From NCBI GenBank assembly GCA_045122835.1, contig JBGVIB010000071.1:1-12317 (forward strand): 12,317 nucleotides of DNA, read 5' to 3'. The stretch is from JBGVMW01 sp045122835 (GTDB taxonomy: Bacteria; Bacillota; Clostridia; Lachnospirales; Lachnospiraceae). This document shows, piece by piece, positions 7,631 to 12,317 of this stretch. The notes under the pieces are model-generated. The model did no database searches, was not told where the DNA came from, and saw only the letters and a list, made by a program, of their open reading frames with translations. Positions within the stretch are counted from its first letter, which is position 1, and the number at the start of each line of letters is the position of its first letter. The position numbers and the translations under genes are program-made.

Positions 7631-8491
7631 CTAAAGTAGTAACTGATTACTAAGTTCTGCAAACTGCGCCAGTGTGAGGGCCTCTCCCCTGATAGTTACA
7701 GACAACTGCATTTTTTCAAGAGCTTCTGCTACCTGCTCTTTTGAGAGCTGTAAACCGCCATCGTTATGAAGACCATTTACTAATGTTTTTCTTCGTTGGT
7801 TAAAGGAAGCTCTGATTAAGCGGAACATATGGGATTCGTCTTTTACATCAACAGGAGGTTTTTCATGACGTTCTAAGCGAATGACTGCTGAGCCTACGTT
7901 TGGTCTTGGCATGAAGCAGTTTGGAGGTACGTTGGCTACAATTTCCGGTTCTGCATAATACTGTACCGCTAAGGATAAGGCACCGTAGTCTTTGGTTCCT
8001 GGTTTTGCCTGCATGCGGTCTGCTACTTCCTTCTGTACCATAATGGTAATGCTTTCTAATGGCACATGACTTTCAAATAAGCCCATAATGATTGGTGTTG
8101 TGATATAGTATGGAAGATTTGCTACCACTTTTACCGGTTTTCCATTATTTTCTTCTGCTACCAGCTTTGCAATGTCTACCTTTAAGATATCTTCATTAAG
8201 AACGGTAACATTGTCATATTCCTGCAGGGTGTCTGCTAAAATTGGTATTAACGCCCGGTCAATTTCTACCGCCACTACTTTTCTTGCTGACTCCGCAAGG
8301 TATTGTGTCATGGTACCGATTCCCGGTCCGATTTCTATAATCATATCCTCTTTTGTAATTCCTGCTGCTCCAATAATTTTCTCCAACACATGCGTATCAA
8401 TCAAAAAATTCTGACCAAATTTTTTCTGAAAAACAAAATCATATTTCTGTAATACTGCAATTGTATTCTGAGGGATTCCTAAATTTGCCAT
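7631..8491 (-). CDS. rsmA: 16S rRNA (adenine1518-N6/adenine1519-N6)-dimethyltransferase RsmA (KsgA)
   Basis: RsmA dimethylates two adjacent adenines in the 3'-terminal hairpin of 16S rRNA late in 30S assembly, using S-adenosylmethionine. The sequence has the family N-terminus KKFGQNFLID (23-32), the AdoMet-binding motif I EIGPGIGT (53-60), the acidic E76 in VEID, the NEDIL motif (99-103), and the catalytic motif NLPYYI (125-130). Further on are PRPNVGSAVIRL (195-206) and the C-terminal helical domain with FNQRRKTL (230-237). At 286 residues it is full length. AGGA (8500-8497) stands 5 nt before the ATG. It is downstream of the TatD-type gene, as in many Firmicutes. RnmV (ribonuclease M5), which lies directly before this gene in Bacillus, is not in the 136-nt gap here. 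Confidence 0.97.
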   Translation of the reverse strand: MANLGIPQNTIAVLQKYDFVFQKKFGQNFLIDTHVLEKIIGAAGITKEDMIIEIGPGIGTMTQYLAESARKVVAVEIDRALIPILADTLQEYDNVTVLNEDILKVDIAKLVAEENNGKPVKVVANLPYYITTPIIMGLFESHVPLESITIMVQKEVADRMQAKPGTKDYGALSLAVQYYAEPEIVANVPPNCFMPRPNVGSAVIRLERHEKPPVDVKDESHMFRLIRASFNQRRKTLVNGLHNDGGLQLSKEQVAEALEKMQLSVTIRGEALTLAQFAELSNQLLL

Positions 8492-8556
8492 AGTATTCCT
8501 TTCTTTTTCTTTATTTTATAACAGCTCCGTTCTTATACGTTCTAACGTTTACCTTC

Positions 8557-8630
8557 TAGTGCACTGTACCATTGATATCCGGAAAATCAGACAAGGCGAT
8601 TTGCCTAAATATCAATTGTACTCTACACTA
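8557..8630. repeat. Long imperfect inverted repeat overlapping the tatD stop codon
   Basis: The 22-nt arms 8557-8578 and 8609-8630 match at 18 of 22 pairs and enclose 30 nt. On the minus strand this interior contains a second small hairpin, AGGC-AAATC-GCCT (8606-8594). The right arm includes the tatD stop codon (8630-8628). There is no U-tract, so it is not an ordinary terminator. It may be a palindromic intergenic repeat or an RNA-processing element between tatD and rsmA. Confidence 0.6.
8575..8610 (-). repeat. Shared intergenic motif, copy A
   Basis: Read on the minus strand, this contains ATTTAGGCAAAT (8610-8599), 15 nt, then TCCGGATAT (8583-8575). Both words occur in the same order, 20 nt apart, at 12095-12135. 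ACAA lies upstream of the first word and AA downstream of the second in both copies. It sits in the loop region of the inverted repeat at 8557-8630. Confidence 0.5.
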
Positions 8631-9395
8631 GTTTACCCGGTACAACCGCTTTGCATTTTCAAAAAGCTGCTCCTCTACCCTTTCACGTTCCATTCCCTTT
8701 AACTCTGCTATCATATCTACCACATACACCAGATTGGTAGAATCGTTGCGTTTTCCACGATTTGGCACCGGAGAAAGATATGGGCAATCTGTCTCTGTTA
8801 CCAGTCGCTCTATCGGTGCATATTCTACAACCTCTTTTAACTTTTTTGCATTATTAAAGGTTACCACACCACCGATACCAAGATAAAAACCCATATTCAG
8901 AAACTGTTCTGCCATTTCCTTTCCATAGGAAAAACAGTGAATGACACCGCCGATTTCTTCTGCTTTCCCGGCTTTCATAATATCGTAAGTGTCTTTTGCA
9001 GCTTCCCTGCTGTGAATGATTACCGGAAGTCCGCATTCTCTTGCCAGGGCAAGCTGTCTTACAAACCATTTTTTCTGAATGTCACGCTCTGGCTCATCCC
9101 AGTAATAATCCAGTCCTATCTCCCCTACTGCTAATATCTTTTCTTCCTTTACAATTTCTCTTAGTCTTGCAAATAATTCTTCATTCAATTCATCTGCTTC
9201 ATTGGGATGGACGCCTGCTGCCCCGTAAACAAATGGATATTTTCTTGTATACTCCAAAGTCTCCTCTGTGGACTCCATATTGGAGCCTACATTCATAATA
9301 TAAGCCACTCCACTATCTATTACATGCTTTAACACTTCTTCTCTATCATCTTCAAATGCGTCATCATCATAATGTGCATGGGTTTCAAAAATCAT
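8628..9395 (-). CDS. TatD family metal-dependent hydrolase (YabD/YcfH type)
   Basis: This is a TIM-barrel, metal-dependent hydrolase of the TatD family, whose members have DNase activity in several bacteria. The physiological substrate of this subgroup is not settled. Metal-ligand motifs are all visible: H6 and H8 in THAHYDD, E92 in GEIGLDYY, H128 in IIHSR, H153 in VIHCFS and D203 in ETDCPYL. GVHPNE (61-66) and SPVPNRGKRN (208-217) are also typical. At 255 residues the length is normal. I chose the ATG at 9395, which gives the family start MIFETHAHYD and has GAGAGG 4 nt upstream. An in-frame ATG at 9407 overlaps that ribosome binding site. It lies 136 nt upstream of rsmA on the same strand, and no clear terminator separates them. 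Confidence 0.95.
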   Translation of the reverse strand: MIFETHAHYDDDAFEDDREEVLKHVIDSGVAYIMNVGSNMESTEETLEYTRKYPFVYGAAGVHPNEADELNEELFARLREIVKEEKILAVGEIGLDYYWDEPERDIQKKWFVRQLALARECGLPVIIHSREAAKDTYDIMKAGKAEEIGGVIHCFSYGKEMAEQFLNMGFYLGIGGVVTFNNAKKLKEVVEYAPIERLVTETDCPYLSPVPNRGKRNDSTNLVYVVDMIAELKGMERERVEEQLFENAKRLYRVN

Positions 9396-9452
9396 AATTC
9401 CTCTCATTCTGCCACTTTAGTGACCTTTCCCTCTTTCCTTTTGACAAAAGCT

Positions 9453-9481
9453 ATTCTACAACACTTTTCTGAAAAACACAA
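9453..9481 (-). promoter_or_regulatory. Candidate sigma-A promoter of the tatD-type gene
   Basis: On the minus strand TTGTGT (9481-9476) is followed after 17 nt by TAGAAT (9458-9453), a 5/6 match to the -10 box. This is about 58 nt before the chosen start codon. It diverges from the SRP RNA promoter. Confidence 0.5.
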
Positions 9482-9486
9482 ACCAA

Positions 9487-9500
9487 ATGTAAAATTACAT
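9487..9500. promoter_or_regulatory. 14-bp perfect palindrome between divergent promoters
   Basis: ATGTAAAATTACAT is a perfect palindrome placed between the -35 boxes of the divergent tatD and SRP RNA promoters. It could be an operator, but AT-rich palindromes of this size also occur by chance. Confidence 0.25.
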
Positions 9501-9539
9501 CTATACTTTTGCACATACGAAACAATTACGAAAACACAT

Positions 9540-9568
9540 TTGACAAACTGATAAAAACAATGTATACT
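9540..9568 (+). promoter_or_regulatory. Strong sigma-A promoter of the SRP RNA gene
   Basis: A perfect TTGACA (9540-9545), a 17-nt spacer and TATACT (9563-9568) form a near-consensus promoter. It lies about 27 nt upstream of the RNA's base-paired 5' end, which fits a constitutive, highly expressed RNA. Confidence 0.85.
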
Positions 9569-9594
9569 GAAACAACATGAGTTTGTTATAAAGC

Positions 9595-9866
9595 TTCCGC
9601 GCAGCCGGGGAGTTAGCGGTGCCCTGTACCTGCAATCCGCTATAGCAGGGGTGATGTTCTGTTTCGGGATTTTGTGCTTTGTATAGCTGCCCAGTAGAAG
9701 TGGTGTTGACGTTTGGGTCTTGCGCAACAGTTCTCTGTGAACCGTGTCAGGTCGGGAACGAAGCAGCACTAAGCAGATGTTTCTGTGTGCCGCAAGGGTG
9801 CCTGGGCCGAGCTAACTGGATTGGTAACGTATACGGGGCCTGTTTCAACGCAGAACGCGCGGAGAT
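9595..9866 (+). ncRNA. ffs: Signal recognition particle RNA, large (Bacillus/Clostridium) type
   Basis: This RNA is the scaffold of SRP: it binds Ffh and FtsY and targets nascent membrane and secreted proteins. Domain IV is seen at 9746-9767 with GTCAGG, a three-base stem TCG/CGA, a GGAA tetraloop and AGCAGC, the symmetric loop bound by Ffh. The 5' region has the Alu-domain sequence GAGTTAGCGGTGCCCTGTA and the downstream CCGCTATAGC. The 3' half has GTGCCGCAAGGGTGCCTGGGCCGAGCTAACTG in two adjoining blocks (about 9788-9820), as in large SRP RNAs of Firmicutes. The ends are set by pairing of CCGCGC (9597-9602) with GCGCGG (9857-9862), giving about 270 nt. The exact mature ends are estimates. No protein is encoded here: the reverse-strand ORF over this gene is spurious. 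Confidence 0.95.
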
Positions 9867-9890
9867 ATTAATATATAATGTAGAATTTGT

Positions 9891-9916
9891 GCTCTCACAT
9901 TTGTGGGAGCTTTTTT
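9891..9916 (+). terminator. Rho-independent terminator of the SRP RNA gene
   Basis: GCTCTCACA and TGTGGGAGC pair (one G-U) with a very short loop, and are followed at once by TTTTTT (9911-9916). It begins about 25 nt after the RNA's 3' end. Confidence 0.85.
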
Positions 9917-9924
9917 ATATACTA

Positions 9925-9956
9925 GAAACCCCAGTAGCTGGAACTACTGGGGTTTC
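9925..9956. terminator. Second hairpin after the SRP RNA terminator
   Basis: A perfect 13-bp inverted repeat, GAAACCCCAGTAG (9925-9937) and its complement (9944-9956), encloses a 6-nt loop. On the plus strand only a short GCTTT follows, so it may be a backup terminator. On the minus strand it would be followed by TAGTATATAAAAAAG, also a weak tail. It lies just before the spacer in which the insertion sequence sits. Confidence 0.5.
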
Positions 9957-10070
9957 GCTTTGTGTATCAATTGGATACTATCTCTTTTCTTAGCTACCGT
10001 TAGTATATCATATGCGGAAACTAAAATCAAGTATCACCTAAAAAATTATTTTTATTCTTTTTTATCCCGG
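9957..10070. other. Spacer between the SRP RNA hairpins and the insertion sequence
   Basis: These 114 AT-rich bases hold no credible gene, RNA or promoter that I can support. They are the left flank of the insertion sequence. Confidence 0.5.
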
Positions 10071-10083
10071 GTCTTTGACACTT
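10071..10083 (+). repeat. Left terminal inverted repeat of the IS
   Basis: GTCTTTGACACTT matches the reverse complement of 12029-12041 (GTTTTTGACACTT) at 12 of 13 positions. It lies 123 nt before the transposase start. The match does not continue outwards. Confidence 0.6.
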
Positions 10084-10105
10084 TCTTATCTTTCAAAACC
10101 TTAGC

Positions 10106-10131
10106 AGGCATTGTAATGCCTATATTTTTTT
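10106..10131 (+). terminator. Inward-facing terminator at the left end of the IS
   Basis: AGGCATT and AATGCCT (10106-10121) form a perfect stem closed by two bases, followed by a run of T (ATATTTTTTT, to 10131). It lies between the left inverted repeat and the transposase promoter, so it would stop transcription entering from the flanking DNA before it reaches the transposase. Such shielding is known for several insertion sequences. Confidence 0.7.
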
Positions 10132-10151
10132 GTCAAATTTAAAATTTTATC

Positions 10152-10180
10152 TTCCACGTTGCGTTACGTTATGGTATAAT
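10152..10180 (+). promoter_or_regulatory. Transposase promoter with extended -10 element
   Basis: TGGTATAAT (10172-10180) gives a perfect -10 with a TGn extension. The -35 at 17 nt spacing (TTCCAC, 10152-10157) is poor. The extended -10 may compensate. It is 26 nt before the first ATG. Confidence 0.55.
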
Positions 10181-10205
10181 ATAATTATATATCAAAGAAA
10201 GGACG

Positions 10206-11954
10206 ATGGATTTTATGAGATTAGGTTGGTCAAAAAAAGGAAACTCTGTTTCTTACTATGTACAAAAAACAGTTTACGTTAATGGAAAAAACAAATCACA
10301 AGTAATCAAACGTTTCGGTTCTGAAAAATACATATGCGAAACCTATGGTGTTTCCGATGCAAAAGCTTGGGCTCTTGAACAGGTAGAACTCATGCGCCAG
10401 AATGAAGCTGAGGAAATTTCTCCTGTTACTTTCACTCTTTCTCCTGTAAAAGATTTAGTCTCCGGACAGCAACGCCGCTTTAATGGTGGTTATCTTTTCC
10501 TGCAGGATATTTATCATCAGCTTGGACTTAATCGAATTAGTAAAGCAATTGCCAAAAAGCATGGTTTTAAATACAATCTTAATTCCATCTTTTCCAGACT
10601 GATTTATACAAGAATTCTTTATCCGTCTTCAAAATTGGGAACGTTTGAGGATTCGCATAAATTTATTGAACAGCCTAACTTTGAACTCCATCAGATTTAT
10701 CGTGCCCTTTCTGTCATTGCTGAAGAATCTGATTATATACAGGCAACTCTTTTCAAAAACAGCATGAAACTTAACAAGCGTAAAACAGGAGTTATTTATT
10801 ATGACTGCACTAACTTCTATTTTGAAATCGAACAAGCAGAAGATGATAAACAATACGGACTTAGCAAAGAAAACCGTCCTCTTCCAATAGTAGAAATGGG
10901 ATTGTTTATGGATTCCGAAGGTATTCCCCTGGCTTTTAGTATCAATCCCGGAAACCAGAATGAACAGCTCTCACTAATTCCTTTGGAAAAAAAGCTGATT
11001 CATAACTTTGATCTCTCCAGATTTGTAGTCTGCACGGATGCAGGTCTTTCTTCAACTGCAAACCGTAAGTTTAATGACTATGACAAAGCAGATGGAAGTC
11101 GTGCTTTTGTAACAACACAGTCAGTAAAAAAACTGAAAAAACATTTAAAAGAATGGGCATTGGATACAACAGGATGGAGACTCTCTGGTGGTGATCCAAA
11201 ACTTACCTATGATATTTCACAGTTGGATGAAAAAAGGGATAGTGAAAAGATTTTTTATAAGAGCAGATGGATTAAAGAGGATAATCTGGAACAGAATCTG
11301 ATTGTTACTTATTCCTTAAAATATAAAAATTATTTACGAACCATCCGTAACCGACAGTTAGAACGTGCTCTAAAATCAGTAAAAAAAGGAGCTTCCAGCC
11401 TTGAAACAAAACGAAAAAACGATCCCAAACGTTTTATTAAGGCAGACCATGCCACAAAAGATGGCGAAGTGGCAGACAAAACAACATATTATATAGATTA
11501 CGAAACTGTAAAAGAAGAAGAAAAATTTGATGGGTTTTATGCTGTATGTACAAATTTGGAAGATGATGCACAAGATATTGTAAAGATAAATAAGAGAAGA
11601 TGGGAAATCGAAGAATGTTTCCGTATTATGAAAAGCGAATTTGAAGCCCGTCCGGTTTATCTGCATGACAAAGAACGTATCAAAGCCCATTTTATAACCT
11701 GTTTCATTGCATTGATTGTTTATCGCTATCTAGAAAAGAAACTAGATGAAAAATATACTTGTAGTCAGATTATAAACTGTCTTCAGGAAATGGATTTTCT
11801 GAAACTCGAAGGTAATGGTTACATTCCACTCTATGAAAAAAGCGAACTAACCGATGCATTACATAATGCATTCGGCTTTAGCACTTCTAAGGAAATTATT
11901 TCTGTAAAAAAAATGAAAAATATTTGTGCACAGACAAAAAAATCGAATGCGTAA
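10206..11954 (+). CDS. Transposase, IS1634-type (IS4 superfamily, DDE)
   Basis: This 582-residue protein catalyses cut-and-paste movement of the surrounding IS. The DDE triad is visible: D200 in IYYDCTNFYFE, D278 in VVCTDAGLSS, and E469 in RRWEIEECFRIMK. The last fits the YREK signature spacing of the IS4 superfamily (R465, E469, K476), with the tyrosine position occupied by N462. The N-terminal part (about 10-65) has the SKKGNSVSYYVQKTVYVNGK pattern common in IS1634-type transposases. The ORF is uninterrupted, so the element may be active. AAAGGA (10198-10203) is only 2 nt before the first ATG but 11 nt before the ATG at 10215, so translation may begin at Met4 (MRLGW), which also resembles the start of relatives. 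Lys and Asn codons are more frequent than in the neighbouring genes, which fits horizontal origin. Confidence 0.93.
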   Translation: MDFMRLGWSKKGNSVSYYVQKTVYVNGKNKSQVIKRFGSEKYICETYGVSDAKAWALEQVELMRQNEAEEISPVTFTLSPVKDLVSGQQRRFNGGYLFLQDIYHQLGLNRISKAIAKKHGFKYNLNSIFSRLIYTRILYPSSKLGTFEDSHKFIEQPNFELHQIYRALSVIAEESDYIQATLFKNSMKLNKRKTGVIYYDCTNFYFEIEQAEDDKQYGLSKENRPLPIVEMGLFMDSEGIPLAFSINPGNQNEQLSLIPLEKKLIHNFDLSRFVVCTDAGLSSTANRKFNDYDKADGSRAFVTTQSVKKLKKHLKEWALDTTGWRLSGGDPKLTYDISQLDEKRDSEKIFYKSRWIKEDNLEQNLIVTYSLKYKNYLRTIRNRQLERALKSVKKGASSLETKRKNDPKRFIKADHATKDGEVADKTTYYIDYETVKEEEKFDGFYAVCTNLEDDAQDIVKINKRRWEIEECFRIMKSEFEARPVYLHDKERIKAHFITCFIALIVYRYLEKKLDEKYTCSQIINCLQEMDFLKLEGNGYIPLYEKSELTDALHNAFGFSTSKEIISVKKMKNICAQTKKSNA

Positions 11955-11975
11955 CGTATAAAAGAAAAAAAACTT

Positions 11976-12020
11976 AAAGCCTCACAACCCTTATAAACAC
12001 TAGGGTTGTAAGGCTTTTAT
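11976..12020 (+). terminator. Terminator of the transposase gene
   Basis: The arms 11976-11991 and 12002-12017 pair at 15 of 16 positions (one C-A mismatch) around a 10-nt loop, followed by TTAT and TTT. It begins 21 nt after the stop codon and lies inside the IS, before the right inverted repeat. It could act in both directions, because A-rich sequence precedes it. Confidence 0.85.
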
Positions 12021-12028
12021 TTCATTTT

Positions 12029-12041
12029 AAGTGTCAAAAAC
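12029..12041 (-). repeat. Right terminal inverted repeat of the IS
   Basis: AAGTGTCAAAAAC is the complement of the left repeat at 12 of 13 positions. It lies 9 nt after the transposase terminator. Confidence 0.6.
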
Positions 12042-12094
12042 AGGATTAGCATATCTTTCCAAGAATTGCAACCCTTTTTTGAAAATTCATAACA

Positions 12095-12135
12095 ATTTAG
12101 GCAAATTCACTTCATATTATTCATTCTCCGGATAT
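12095..12135 (+). repeat. Shared intergenic motif, copy B
   Basis: ATTTAGGCAAAT (12095-12106), 20 nt, then TCCGGATAT (12127-12135) repeats the two words of the motif at 8575-8610 in the same order. The inner AGGC/GCCT hairpin of copy A is not kept here, and 6 bases found in copy A are absent next to the first word. It lies 53 nt outside the right end of the IS. Confidence 0.5.
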
Positions 12136-12138
12136 TAA

Positions 12139-12171
12139 AAACCCCTGTTTACAAACTCGCAACAGGGGTTT
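12139..12171 (-). terminator. Terminator of the gene at the right edge
   Basis: On the minus strand, starting 6 nt after the stop codon, AACCCCTGTT (12170-12161) pairs perfectly with AACAGGGGTT (12149-12140) around an 11-nt loop, followed by TTTAAT. It would also resist plus-strand transcription leaving the IS. Confidence 0.8.
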
Positions 12172-12177
12172 CTTCGA

Positions 12178-12317
12178 TTATTCTATAATTTCAGTTACTT
12201 CACACACACTACTGCCCTGCACATATTTCAGGTGAATGGTATCGCCTTCGTTGTAGAACAATACATTCACTAATGCAGAATCCGTCATGTCTATATCATA
12301 AATTCCTTCATTTCCTT
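12178..12317 (-). CDS. C-terminal 45 residues of an unidentified protein, PDZ-like tail
   Basis: Only the end of this gene is present. It stops at TAA (12180-12178) directly before a strong terminator. The visible residues include the stretch SALVNVLFYNEGDTIHLKYV, where a leucine-rich helix is followed by GDT and alternating hydrophobic residues. This is how a PDZ domain typically ends in HtrA/DegP-like serine proteases, for example, but 45 residues are too few to assign a family. It is convergent with the transposase and the SRP RNA gene. Confidence 0.7.
   Translation of the reverse strand, partial: GNEGIYDIDMTDSALVNVLFYNEGDTIHLKYVQGSSVCEVTEIIE

Larger units (their letters stand above)
10071..12041 (+). 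mobile_element. IS1634-type insertion sequence, apparently complete
   Basis: A single full-length transposase gene is bounded by 13-bp imperfect inverted repeats (12 of 13 matching) at 10071-10083 and 12029-12041, giving about 1.97 kb, a size in keeping with the IS1634 group. It contains an inward-facing terminator at the left end, a transposase promoter with extended -10, and a strong terminator after the gene. The target duplication expected on each side is not visible with these ends, so the true boundaries may differ by a few bases, or the flanks may have changed since insertion. The element lies between the SRP RNA terminators and a convergent gene, a site where it disrupts no recognisable gene. 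Confidence 0.75.

Noticed and set aside
9396..9407. Upstream ATG for the TatD-type hydrolase (MRGI extension)
   Set aside because: These four codons include the GAGAGG ribosome binding site of the ATG at 9395, and family members begin at the MIFxTHAH position.
9404..9769. 121-residue minus-strand ORF upstream of tatD
   Set aside because: It runs antisense through the SRP RNA and its promoter, has Cys/Phe-rich low-quality composition and no credible ribosome binding site.
9999..10015. TTAGTATATC in the left flank resembling TTAGCATATC just outside the right end of the IS, as a target duplication
   Set aside because: The match is 9 of 10 AT-rich bases, does not extend further, and lies about 60 nt away from the left inverted repeat.
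1..12317. CRISPR array, prophage genes, toxin-antitoxin pairs or tRNA genes
   Set aside because: I looked for regularly spaced repeats, phage structural genes, small gene pairs and tRNA-like cloverleaves and found none that could be supported.

Overview
The window looks like chromosome of a low-GC Gram-positive anaerobe of the Clostridia, most likely a Lachnospiraceae-type gut bacterium. This is inferred from the glycogen genes, a Bacillus/Clostridium-type large SRP RNA, AT-rich spacers, strong GGAGG-like ribosome binding sites and an IS1634-type transposase. No species can be named from the sequence alone.

Layout. From about 9.4 kb down to position 1 everything is read on the minus strand, in the order tatD-type hydrolase, rsmA, a large TPR/AAA-like protein, glgB, an ABC-F ATPase and glgA (cut by the window edge). 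A strong terminator follows rsmA. The TPR/AAA gene then starts from its own sigma-A promoter with an unusually structured leader of about 215 nt. It is followed 38 nt later by glgB, so the two probably share a transcript. The ABC-F gene and glgA each have a candidate promoter of their own. At 9.5-9.9 kb a plus-strand SRP RNA gene diverges from tatD and ends in two successive hairpins. Next is a complete-looking IS1634-type insertion sequence (about 10071-12041) with short inverted repeats, an inward-facing terminator at its left end and a terminator after the transposase. The right edge holds the last 45 codons of an unidentified minus-strand gene and its terminator.

Function. GlgA and GlgB build glycogen: GlgA extends alpha-1,4 chains from ADP-glucose and GlgB adds alpha-1,6 branches. 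RsmA, the ABC-F ATPase and the SRP RNA belong to ribosome maturation, translation and protein targeting. The least understood gene is the TPR/AAA-like protein in front of glgB. It has an N-terminal helical-repeat region, a roughly 400-residue acidic, probably disordered linker, and a C-terminal AAA domain that keeps Walker A but appears to have lost the catalytic Walker B glutamate and the usual arginine finger.

The most interesting non-coding signals are three. One is the structured leader of the TPR/AAA-glgB unit, which contains a 9-codon ORF whose ribosome binding site lies in one arm of a long palindrome. The second is a pair of short motifs shared by two distant spacers (near 8.6 and 12.1 kb), which may mark a dispersed intergenic repeat. 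The third is a long inverted repeat that overlaps the tatD stop codon.
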